Of a stretch of DNA of 64,000 bases, positions 18,094-25,378 are shown piece after piece. Origin of the DNA: an uncultured archaeon (GTDB lineage Archaea; Thermoproteota; Bathyarchaeia; TCS64); contig CALIUM010000007.1 in NCBI GenBank assembly GCA_938048735.1, positions 1 through 64,000 on the forward strand, read 5' to 3'. The notes beneath the pieces were generated by a model. It searched no databases. It was given only the letters and a program-made list of their open reading frames with translations, and was not told the origin of the DNA. A program made the translations under genes and the position numbers. The first letter of the stretch is position 1. Each line of letters begins with the position of its first letter.

Positions 18094-18444
18094 AATAATG
18101 CTTGACACAGATTCTTATTATGAAAAGAGAGAAAAAGGGTTAAAATTATAAGGATATCAAAAAATGAATTGTTGATGCAAAGCGATGCTTCATGAATAAT
18201 CTAACAGGGTTGGCTGCGGTGGAAAAAGGTTTGAAGAGAGATAGTTAGAATATGCTCATTACCAGATTTGTAAACAACATTTCGAGAAAATAAATACTTA
18301 TTAATAAAATCTAAAAAAGGATCTTTATTTTGTTTTCTATATAAATGTCAAGAAAAATGCTTGGAAATATCGGAATTAAATATGAGAGGAGAGGCCTACG
18401 ATCTCGAAGGATAAAAGATTCACTCCCTCCTAGTCCAATCTAAG

Positions 18445-18457
18445 TTACAATTTGTAA
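18445..18457. promoter_or_regulatory. palindromic operator TTACAATTTGTAA
   Basis: A perfect 6-1-6 palindrome that differs from the 13-bp core at 17316-17328 by one base. It lies about 30 bases upstream of the TATA box of the radical SAM/SPASM gene, where an activator would bind. The shared site links this gene to the Lrp-type regulator. Confidence 0.6.
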
Positions 18458-18485
18458 TAAAAATCATTCAAATTTTAACAAAAAG

Positions 18486-18496
18486 TTTATATAAAT
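18486..18496 (+). promoter_or_regulatory. TATA box for the radical SAM/SPASM gene
   Basis: TTTATATAAAT ends 18 bases before the ATG at 18515. At the archaeal TATA-to-start spacing of about 25 bases, transcription would begin at or next to the start codon, giving a leaderless mRNA. Confidence 0.55.
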
Positions 18497-18514
18497 CAAT
18501 TAAAAAATTTAATA

Positions 18515-19942
18515 ATGTCATTGTCTGTGGAAGTTTTTCTCTCCTTCTTGGAGAACCCTCTCAAAAGGCTCATGATTCGCTCTTCTATATCTCCTAAAAC
18601 TGGGAGAAACTCTTTAGAATCTGCGTTAAATTTGTTGATTGGAAACAAGGCTTCATATTCTTTGAATGAAATCATCTTATCAAAGATAATTAGTTTGGTT
18701 CTAAATTTTGGATTTTTTGCTTTCGATATCAATAAAAGGGATGCTATTAAAGCCCTTAAAATCCCATACTTTAGAAATGGTTTATTAAATGTTATAGATA
18801 GTATAAGTAAATATGGTGTAAATAAACCATTGGTGCTTTCATCACCCTTTCTTGTGGTTTGGAATTATACTAATGCCTGTAATCTTAGGTGTAAGCATTG
18901 TTATCAAAGCGCAGGTGGGCCTTCTCCAGATGAGCTGACAACAGAGGAGAGGTTTAGGATCGTTGATCAGTTAAGTGAGAACAAGGTCTCAGCCCTGGCA
19001 TTCTCTGGAGGAGAGCCATTAATTAGGGAGGATCTATTTAGAGTTGCAAGATATGCCCATGAAAGGGGTCTCTATGTCTCAATAGCTACGAATGGAACTT
19101 TGCTCAATGATAATGTGTTAGAAAAACTTAAGGATAGTTGTGTTGACTACATAGAGATAAGTCTTGATTCTTCAAAGGAAGAGATTCATGATTCGTTCAG
19201 GGGTGTAAGGGGAGCATTTAAGAGAACTTTACGGGGAATAAAAAATGCTGTCGAAAAAAGATTTTATACATGTATTGCTATAACTGCTACAAAAAATAAC
19301 CTTTATGAAATTCCTGATATAATTAACATTGCTAAGGAAATTGGTGTTAAGAGAGTTATAGTTTTCAATTTCATACCTACTGGAAGAGGTAAAGAAATCG
19401 AAGATCTTGACCTATCCCCAACACAAAGGGAAGATCTTCTTAAATACTTATATGAGGTGCTGACTGAGGGGCGAATAGAGGTCCTCTCCACCGCCCCCCA
19501 ATACTCAAGGGTCTGTCTGCAGCAATCCATCGCAACCATGAGGGATCTCCTCGCCCCAACCCACTTCTCGGCCCTCTCCTTCCACGGGAGGACAAAGAGG
19601 TTGGCAGGCTTCTTAGGAGGGTGCGGTGCGGGAAGGCTTTACTGCGCAATCCAGCCCAATGGTTTGGTAACCCCCTGCGTCTTCATGCCGATAGTTGTCG
19701 GCGATCTCAGGAATCAAAGTCTGAAGGAGGTCTGGCTGAACTCGAGGGTTATGAACGACCTGAGAGACAGGAACCGGCTTAGAGGAAGGTGTAGAAACTG
19801 CAAATATAGAGATATCTGCGGTGGTTGTAGAGCCAGGGCATACGCATATTATGGGGACTATCTAGCACCCGATCCAGGATGTATAAGGGAACTGGAGGAA
19901 CCAAGCATCCAGTACTTAAAATCTCAGCCGAGCCTAATATAA
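18515..19942 (+). CDS. radical SAM/SPASM enzyme with extra N-terminal domain
   Basis: A 475-residue protein. Residues 1-115 form a family-specific N-terminal region. The radical SAM motif is CNLRCKHC (near 127-134) with SGGEPL (near 168). The C-terminal SPASM region has cysteines in GGCGAGRLYC, PCVFMP and CRNCKYRDICGGC. The relatives it recalls include AhbC/AhbD haem-synthesis and PqqE-type peptide-modifying enzymes; the substrate is unknown. The gene is compositionally split: AT-rich to about 19450, clearly GC-rich after it, with an uninterrupted frame. It sits beside ArsR and Fe-S paralog 1 under a promoter carrying the shared palindrome. Confidence 0.85.
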   Translation: MSLSVEVFLSFLENPLKRLMIRSSISPKTGRNSLESALNLLIGNKASYSLNEIILSKIISLVLNFGFFAFDINKRDAIKALKIPYFRNGLLNVIDSISKYGVNKPLVLSSPFLVVWNYTNACNLRCKHCYQSAGGPSPDELTTEERFRIVDQLSENKVSALAFSGGEPLIREDLFRVARYAHERGLYVSIATNGTLLNDNVLEKLKDSCVDYIEISLDSSKEEIHDSFRGVRGAFKRTLRGIKNAVEKRFYTCIAITATKNNLYEIPDIINIAKEIGVKRVIVFNFIPTGRGKEIEDLDLSPTQREDLLKYLYEVLTEGRIEVLSTAPQYSRVCLQQSIATMRDLLAPTHFSALSFHGRTKRLAGFLGGCGAGRLYCAIQPNGLVTPCVFMPIVVGDLRNQSLKEVWLNSRVMNDLRDRNRLRGRCRNCKYRDICGGCRARAYAYYGDYLAPDPGCIRELEEPSIQYLKSQPSLI

Positions 19943-20068
19943 TTATTTTTATCTCCCAGAAATTAAACTCGAAACCGAATGTCTTATCGAAATAAGAGAA
20001 TGAATATTCATAGCTTCAAACACATTAAACATCTTATTTATGATGCTCCATTTCAGGAAACTATCTCT

Positions 20069-20464
20069 TTAAATAGTTTGGATGAGTTGCTGAATATTTT
20101 TCATCAATTCAGACCTTGAAATGGTGTAGAAGTTCCATTTGCCCCTTCTCCTTTCCTCAATCAATCCAGCATTTTCAAGTATATTTAAATGATGGGAGAT
20201 ATTTGGCTGCGCAACATTTAATATTATCACTAATTCGCAAACACACATATCATATTTATTTAAGATACTTAGAATTTTTATCCTTGTAGGATGTGATAAT
20301 GCCTTAAAAATTCTACTAACTCTACCTATATTTTCTCTAATGCTAAAAACATCATCTTTAAGTTCCCTCAATCTTTCTTTATATTTATCGAAGTTATTAA
20401 TGTCGAGTAGGCCAGATTCAAACAGTCTTTTTAATTGTTCATCTAAAGCAAAGTCTTCAACCAA
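20069..20464 (-). CDS. arsR: ArsR-family metal-responsive repressor
   Basis: A 131-residue winged-helix protein. An N-terminal helical extension (1-45) precedes the core LSHPTRIKILSILNKYDMCVCELVIILNVAQPNISHHLNILENAGLIEERR. The CVC pair in the position of the classical ELCVCDL motif is the As(III)/Cd-sensing site, and QPNISHHLN is the recognition helix. It is divergent from the thioredoxin/permease operon, from which it is now separated by an insertion sequence relic. A motif upstream of it recurs in front of that operon. Confidence 0.88.
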   Translation of the reverse strand: MVEDFALDEQLKRLFESGLLDINNFDKYKERLRELKDDVFSIRENIGRVSRIFKALSHPTRIKILSILNKYDMCVCELVIILNVAQPNISHHLNILENAGLIEERRRGKWNFYTISRSELMKNIQQLIQTI

Positions 20465-20510
20465 TTCCGATTCCCCATATTCATATCAATCAAAATTAGA
20501 TTAAAAACAA

Positions 20511-20532
20511 TGAATTTAAATATTTCGATTCA
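20511..20532. promoter_or_regulatory. candidate ArsR operator, copy A
   Basis: The segment shares ATTTAAATAT and, two or three bases on, GATTCA with 21347-21368 (18 of 22 positions equal). It is flanked by an imperfect inverted pair TGAAT/ATTCA and lies about 50 bases upstream of the arsR start codon, in its promoter. Confidence 0.5.
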
Positions 20533-20617
20533 ATGGGGGTAAAGTCTCGGATGATACAAAGTCCCTCAACTACTTATAGCCTAGAGCCATATGGCCTCCA
20601 CCGAGCTGATGTAAAAA

Positions 20618-21335
20618 CAGTACTGTCAAATTATCTTCTTAGGGGGACTTTGAACCGCTTTTTTGTAGGTGATGCCCATCGAATGGCTCCTTGAAGCCCT
20701 TAAGGATGGTGGTTTATTCAAGCGTGATAGGTTTTCGCCGGGGGTGAAGGTTAGGGGCTGTTCTGCTTCACATGGCTGGCTTGAGCTACAGGGACATAAC
20801 CTACGTTCTACTGGTTGTTCCATGCAGCCTGAGGCTTTGGGTTAAGAAGCTGGAGCAGGTGACAGTCAACGTTGAGGCTAACCTAGGCGTATGATAGCCG
20901 TCGACGAGACTAAGATCAAGGCTGACGGCGAGTGGTGCTATGTTTGGGCTGCAATCGACGTGGCCACGCGTGGACTTCTCGCGGTATGGGTCTCCCGGCA
21001 GAGGAACATCCTCCACGCGGAAGCCTTCCTGAAGGAGTGCTGCAGACATGCACAGACAAGCAGTCATACTCGTAGATAAAGCCCTGGTACCCCGAGGCAC
21101 TCAAAACCCTCGGACTTGAATGGGCTAACAAACCTTCGACGAGAGAAACCGCATGGAGCGCAGGTTCAGAACATGAAAGCACGGACTAAGCGGTTCTTCA
21201 ACAACCTCCAAGTCAGATAAAAGCCCATCTTCAAGAACAAACTCACCATAAGGCTCTTCGCCCTATAGTACAACTTCATGACCCCACCAAACCCTAAAGA
21301 GACCACCAGCAACGCCAATAACTTGACAGTGTCGA
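20618..21335 (+). mobile_element. IS6-like insertion sequence relic
   Basis: About 718 bp bounded by imperfect inverted repeats. The left end contains ACTGTCAAATTAT (near 20622) and the right end, reverse-complemented, ACTGTCAAGTTAT (21318-21330). The interior encodes fragments of an archaeal DDE transposase. Size and content match IS6-type elements common in thermophilic archaea. It lies between arsR and the thioredoxin/permease operon, splitting what was probably one divergent promoter region. Confidence 0.75.
20671..21290 (+). pseudogene. IS6-type DDE transposase, broken
   Basis: The fragments appear in order across frames. MPIEWLLEALKDGG begins the first frame. A second frame reads AVLLHMAGLSYRDITYVLL and then LRLWVKKLEQVTVNVEA. 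At 20891 a third begins MIAVDETKIKADGEWCYVWA, with the first catalytic Asp, and continues to FLKECCRHAQ. Beyond 21060 another frame reads MHRQAVILVDKALVPRGTQ. At least three frame changes and several stops show it is inactive. Confidence 0.8.
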
Positions 21336-21346
21336 AAACATATCAA

Positions 21347-21368
21347 AAGATTTAAATATCTTGATTCA
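21347..21368. promoter_or_regulatory. candidate ArsR operator, copy B
   Basis: This is the partner of the motif at 20511-20532, placed 12 bases beyond the right end of the IS relic and about 40-65 bases before the first gene of the thioredoxin/permease operon. Its TTTAAATAT part could serve as the TATA box, so a bound repressor would occlude the promoter. Confidence 0.5.
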
Positions 21369-21407
21369 GGTAAGAGAGAAAGCCGACCCAAGAGGCGTTG
21401 TCGATAG

Positions 21408-21809
21408 ATGGGCATTTTACCAGGCGGTGGTCGAATGTCGTTGAGGGGAAGGGTGAAAGTTGAGATATATGAGGGCGATCCCTTCGTGGGTTGTTGCGGG
21501 CCGGGAATTGCCTCTAAGGAGGATGTGAATAATTTGAGAAAGATGCTTATAGAAAGAAATTATATAGTAAGAACTTTAAAAGAAGAATTTAAGGATAAGA
21601 TCGAGATTGAAAGGGATATAATAAGCAGTCGGAGGCGGATTGAAACATATCCAAGGCACATCTATAAGCTTCTAGCAGCTGGTGTCAGGGTTCCATTCGT
21701 CGTTATAGAGGGCCGGCTAGTGCTGGAGGGGGAATTCCCATCCCTCGAGGGGTTCAGACGCCTCATAAATGAGCATGTTAAGAGTCTTCCTTCAGACCCT
21801 CCTGTTTAA
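21408..21809 (+). CDS. thioredoxin-fold protein with CCGPG motif
   Basis: A 133-residue protein; an internal ATG at 21435 is an equally good start. A beta strand VKVEIYEGDPF leads to VGCCGPGIAS, a vicinal Cys pair at the position of a thioredoxin active site. Later GVRVPFVVIEGRLVLEGEFP gives the cis-Pro strand and hairpin. Vicinal cysteines suit binding of soft metals or As(III), as in ArsD-like chaperones, but overall similarity to ArsD is not clear. It is first in the operon with the second thioredoxin-fold gene (15-base gap) and the permease. Confidence 0.65.
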   Translation: MGILPGGGRMSLRGRVKVEIYEGDPFVGCCGPGIASKEDVNNLRKMLIERNYIVRTLKEEFKDKIEIERDIISSRRRIETYPRHIYKLLAAGVRVPFVVIEGRLVLEGEFPSLEGFRRLINEHVKSLPSDPPV

Positions 21810-21824
21810 AGGGCTGGTGGTCTT

Positions 21825-22106
21825 ATGAAGAAGATTGTTGCTGAGGTGCTTGGCCCAAACCCGCCCTGTTATACCTGTATATTGCTCAAGAAAAACGTGG
21901 AGGCTGCCGCCAAGAGGCTTAAGGCTGATGGGATAGAGGTTGAGGTGAAGAGGCTGGACATAATCTCGAGGGAGGCCATTAGGAAATATGGCCTGCTCCT
22001 CTCCCCAGCTTTAACGGTTAATGGGGTCGTCGTGAGCATGGGCTGGGTGCCTGATGATGATGTCGTCGAGGATATCCTTAGGGAGGCTGCGAGTAAGCAA
22101 TCCTGA
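21825..22106 (+). CDS. small thioredoxin-like protein (CYTC active site)
   Basis: A 93-residue protein of the MTH895-type small thioredoxin group. The active-site CYTC motif is in NPPCYTCILLKKNVEAA, and the cis-Pro loop in YGLLLSPALTVNGVVVSMG. It would shuttle electrons to a disulfide or a bound metalloid. Proteins of this type are regularly encoded next to ArsP-type permeases and ArsR regulators. It lies 9 bases upstream of the permease gene, so the two are cotranscribed. Confidence 0.85.
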   Translation: MKKIVAEVLGPNPPCYTCILLKKNVEAAAKRLKADGIEVEVKRLDIISREAIRKYGLLLSPALTVNGVVVSMGWVPDDDVVEDILREAASKQS

Positions 22107-22115
22107 GGTGAGAGT

Positions 22116-23147
22116 TTGAATGGTGTGAGAATCCTCAGAACGGGCTTCCTGCTGGGCTTTGTCTTAGCCGTTTTCGGAAGCCTGATCTACTCTAGGATCA
22201 TGGCATACTCCCTAGCGCCGACCATGAAGCCCGCTCACTTCCAGGGGATGAGCCCTTGGGAGATACCCGTAGCATACATAGTAGACTATCTAAGCCATGG
22301 TTGGCTCTGCCTCCTCTTCGCCTTCGTGGCCGCAGGCCTCGTCTACGAGTTTATGCCGAAGGAGGTGATAACTAGGTACATGGGCAGCAGTAGAGCCATG
22401 GGCTATGCTTTAGGTGCGGGGATTGCCCCCTTCTTCACGGTCTGCTCATGCACCATGGTCCCCCTCTTCGCAGGCATACTCTACACCGGTGCGGGGATTG
22501 GCCCTGCCATAACCTTCCTCCTAATGGCTCCAGCATCTAACATATTAACCATCCTGCTTACAGGGGAGATCCTCTCATGGGAACTTGCAATCGTCCGAGT
22601 GATAGCATCCCTAACAACCGCGGTTGTGGCTGGTCTAATAATCTCGAGGACACCCTGGGGGAGGGCGATTGAGATGGAGCATCACCCCACGGGTCAAAAC
22701 CCCCAGCATAATATTCAGATCATCAAGCTACCCCTTGATGAGAGGCTGTTGGCAGCCTTAAAGTTTAGCCTCTACCTTGCCAAGAGGATCCTACCATACT
22801 TCTTCCTGGGCCTCGTTGTGGTCAGCTATGTAGAGGCCTACATGGCTGAGGATATCGTGGCCAAATACCTGACGGGGTTCAGTGGAATCCTCCTCGCCTC
22901 CGTCATTGGGGGACCCCTATATACTCCCACCCTCGTCGAGATAGTCCTGGGAAGAGGCCTCATGGATCTTGGGATGTCAAAGGGGGCGATGCTCTCTTGG
23001 CTTATGGGCCAGCCATATGATATCCCCAACATGATCGCAACCTCCAGAATAGTGAGGTGGAAGGTAGTGGTTACCTATGCAGTGATAGCGTGGATCTTCA
23101 GCGTCTCATTCGGCTTAACCTACGGCCTTCTCTCAAAATCACTATAA
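22116..23147 (+). CDS. ArsP/YraQ-type permease (DUF318)
   Basis: A 343-residue membrane protein with about ten hydrophobic segments and two related halves. The hallmark ALGAGIAPFFTVCSCTMVPL is followed by a conserved MAPASNILTI region; the second half carries GGPLYTPTLVEI and LMGQPYDIPNM. The Cys-Ser-Cys motif is thought to contact organoarsenicals in ArsP. The start is TTG at 22116. With the two thioredoxin-fold genes and ArsR it forms an arsenic-type export operon; the substrate (methylarsenite or other thiophile) is not determined. Confidence 0.85.
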   Translation: MNGVRILRTGFLLGFVLAVFGSLIYSRIMAYSLAPTMKPAHFQGMSPWEIPVAYIVDYLSHGWLCLLFAFVAAGLVYEFMPKEVITRYMGSSRAMGYALGAGIAPFFTVCSCTMVPLFAGILYTGAGIGPAITFLLMAPASNILTILLTGEILSWELAIVRVIASLTTAVVAGLIISRTPWGRAIEMEHHPTGQNPQHNIQIIKLPLDERLLAALKFSLYLAKRILPYFFLGLVVVSYVEAYMAEDIVAKYLTGFSGILLASVIGGPLYTPTLVEIVLGRGLMDLGMSKGAMLSWLMGQPYDIPNMIATSRIVRWKVVVTYAVIAWIFSVSFGLTYGLLSKSL

Positions 23148-23199
23148 AATATATAAATAAAAGGGGAAATAAACATCAATAGAAAATATTTGATAAAGG

Positions 23200-23835
23200 A
23201 TGAATGAGATAGATATTTTCAAGAAGATGCTGGAGGCCGAGGAGAGGAGAAAGAGGATAGAGAGGTCTCTAGTCAAGAGGATAGAGATAAGGGAGGTTCT
23301 ACCCTGCCTGACAACCCCTGGATATATCAGGTTCACAGCCATGGCTGATAGGGAGATTGGGGAGATCATCTCCCTCATCTTCCTCAAATTTCCGCCCGGG
23401 AGGTCACACTACAACCCCGCCGAGGGGACGCTGACCCTGAACATCTATAATAGGATGATAACCCTCCACCCAGATGGAATGATCGCCGTCACCAATACAA
23501 GGGATCTCCAGGAGGCGGGTGAGGTTCTCGAGAAGATAAAGGGTCTCATAAATGAGGCTTGCTCAACCTATCTCCGAAGTGGGCCGCCAAGCGAGGATGC
23601 GGTGGAGGCAGCCATGAGGGTCTCATGGACGGATATATACAGACACCTCCCGAAGACCAACTGCGGGGAATGCGGATACCCAACATGCCAGGCTCTAGCC
23701 CTCAAGGCCCTGCTGGGGGATGCCAGGCTCTCCCAGTGTCCAAAGCTGAGAGAGGCCGAATATCTCCCCTCTCGGAGAGAGCTGAAAAGGGGCCTCGGCC
23801 CATTTTTAACCAAGGCTTTAGGATTAGAACTATAA
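23200..23835 (+). CDS. iron-sulfur protein: novel N-terminal domain plus CFeSP-type 4Fe-4S motif (paralog 2)
   Basis: A 211-residue protein. After a charged helix (1-28), residues 30-120 align by eye with the N-terminal domain of the protein at 17557-18093 (PCLTTPGYIRFTAMA with PCLLEPRKLQITAQA; IYNRMITLHPDGMIAV with LEGKLVTVYSSGKINL). Then DIYRHLPKTNCGECGYPTC and, 16 residues later, a Cys-Pro repeat the C-x2-C-x4-C-x16-C 4Fe-4S site. A TATA-like run (about 23150) suggests its own promoter. It lies 52 bases after the permease and may be an electron donor or a redox sensor. Confidence 0.7.
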   Translation: MNEIDIFKKMLEAEERRKRIERSLVKRIEIREVLPCLTTPGYIRFTAMADREIGEIISLIFLKFPPGRSHYNPAEGTLTLNIYNRMITLHPDGMIAVTNTRDLQEAGEVLEKIKGLINEACSTYLRSGPPSEDAVEAAMRVSWTDIYRHLPKTNCGECGYPTCQALALKALLGDARLSQCPKLREAEYLPSRRELKRGLGPFLTKALGLEL

Positions 23836-24380
23836 CAATTTGGAATATAGAAGTATACTAGTAGCATTGGGATCTATCCTCCTCACCCTTCTTACATCAT
23901 GGAATTAGTGATGAATTATACCCATCTCCCTCAACTTTCCAATACTACCCCTCCATGAATCTCTCAGCAGTTGTGAAGGCCTCTCAATCCTGCTCATGCA
24001 TACTGGACATCAGCCTTCGTGAGCATCTCCCATAGAGGGGCCCTCCTTCTCAGCGTCTCCATAGGTTAAAGGCATGCTCTGGGGCGAGAGCCTCATACAT
24101 GAAATTAGGCTGCTTTAACTCCCTAGATGAAATCGAGCCTCTCAAGGATGCATCCATTATTCACAATAAGGGCTTCTCTCATCTCCAGGCTGAGGTCATG
24201 GCTCCAGCTTGGGATCCTGAATACGGCTATACGGCCTTCGGCGTTCTCAGCGCTTAGTTGAGCCTCAGAGATTCAATCCACATAGTCTCAAATCTTCTCA
24301 TCCATTCCACCACTCAGGGATCCAAGCGACAAGTGCTGACATGCCCAAGGGCTAGTCTCAGATTGGAGGAGAACAATCGT
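23836..24380. other. intergenic region, possibly decayed coding sequence
   Basis: About 545 bases with no intact gene. On the minus strand, 24255-24130 reads EGRIAVFRIPSWSHDLSLEM, then continues to a stop. Further pieces such as PLWEMLTKADVQYA follow, with stops between, which looks like a degraded gene of unknown family. Base composition is like that of coding DNA. Confidence 0.35.
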
Positions 24381-25346
24381 ATGTGGATTGGATGGGGCAT
24401 GTTTATGAAGGAGATCTTGAAAGTATCCCTTGAGATCATGAAGGCAGAGGCTCGCTCGTCAGTCCTTGCCCTCCTCCTCCTCCTCACAGCTCAAGCTAAC
24501 AATCCACGTTTCGAAGCTCTTGCACAGGTTGAGGGAGGATTTGAAATAGATGTCAGTGCCCTCGTCTACAGGGTTGTTGACGGCGACACCTTCGACGCCT
24601 TTCCAGTAGGCCGTGTCAGGCTTGCGGATATAAATGCCCCTGAGCTCGGGGAGCCCCCCGGGAGGGAGGCGAGGGAGGCCCTATCTAGGCTGGTTCTCAA
24701 CGCCGTGGTCTACCTAGATGTGGATGACCTGGAGGTTATGGATAGATACAACAGGCTTGTCTGCGTGGCCTATGTGAGGTATAACTCAACCCACCTATTG
24801 AACGTGAACAGATGGCTCCTCGACAATAACTACGCCGAGGCCGTCGATTACCCCAACGAGTTCAAGCCGGAGGCCTGGAGCCTCTACGTTTACTACCCAT
24901 CTTCTAGCCTACCGGATAACTATAACCTCCTTCTACAAAACTATCTGAGACTCATGACGGATTATTTGGATATGAGTTCCACATTTCAAAGGCTTAAATC
25001 CGAAAACGAAAGATTGAATTTTGATTATAATTCAATTAAAGAAGAATTTATAAAACTAAACTCTACATATAAGGAGTTGATAGAAAAATATGAAAAAATT
25101 AAAGGTGATTATGATGCCCTTCAATCCTCCTACAACAATTTTAAGGCAGAATTCGGCTCACTAAAGAATATGTATGAAAAAACGAAATTAGAAAATGAAA
25201 GGATTACAGCTCAACTTAATACATATGCTTTATTGATTTACATATTTATTGCTACAACAGCGATCTTTGGAGTCTCGACGTTATATCTCATATGGAAAGG
25301 GCGCGATAAAAAAGGCTTCTCCATAGTTCAACCTTCGGCGGTGTAA
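24381..25346 (+). CDS. exported thermonuclease-like protein with coiled coil and C-terminal anchor
   Basis: About 321 residues from the ATG at 24381; the ATGs at 24399 and 24405 are alternatives. A hydrophobic segment (near 27-38) acts as signal or anchor. The staphylococcal-nuclease domain has VYRVVDGDTF, RVRLADINAPELGEPPGREA and MDRYNRLVCVAYV, supplying the usual Arg/Asp/Glu residues. A long coiled coil rich in Lys, Asn and Glu (about 200-285) is followed by a transmembrane helix (about 287-308). The nuclease would be held outside the cell. The coiled-coil half is markedly AT-rich relative to the nuclease half. Confidence 0.75.
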   Translation: MWIGWGMFMKEILKVSLEIMKAEARSSVLALLLLLTAQANNPRFEALAQVEGGFEIDVSALVYRVVDGDTFDAFPVGRVRLADINAPELGEPPGREAREALSRLVLNAVVYLDVDDLEVMDRYNRLVCVAYVRYNSTHLLNVNRWLLDNNYAEAVDYPNEFKPEAWSLYVYYPSSSLPDNYNLLLQNYLRLMTDYLDMSSTFQRLKSENERLNFDYNSIKEEFIKLNSTYKELIEKYEKIKGDYDALQSSYNNFKAEFGSLKNMYEKTKLENERITAQLNTYALLIYIFIATTAIFGVSTLYLIWKGRDKKGFSIVQPSAV

Positions 25347-25378
25347 TGCATATCTAAGCGCTTCTTAGTTGCCCTGCA

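Larger units (their letters stand above)
18094..18514. other. AT-rich intergenic region, no gene
   Basis: About 420 bases with many stops in all frames and no ORF that looks coding. It contains the second palindrome (18445-18457) and the TATA box of the radical SAM gene. Confidence 0.6.
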
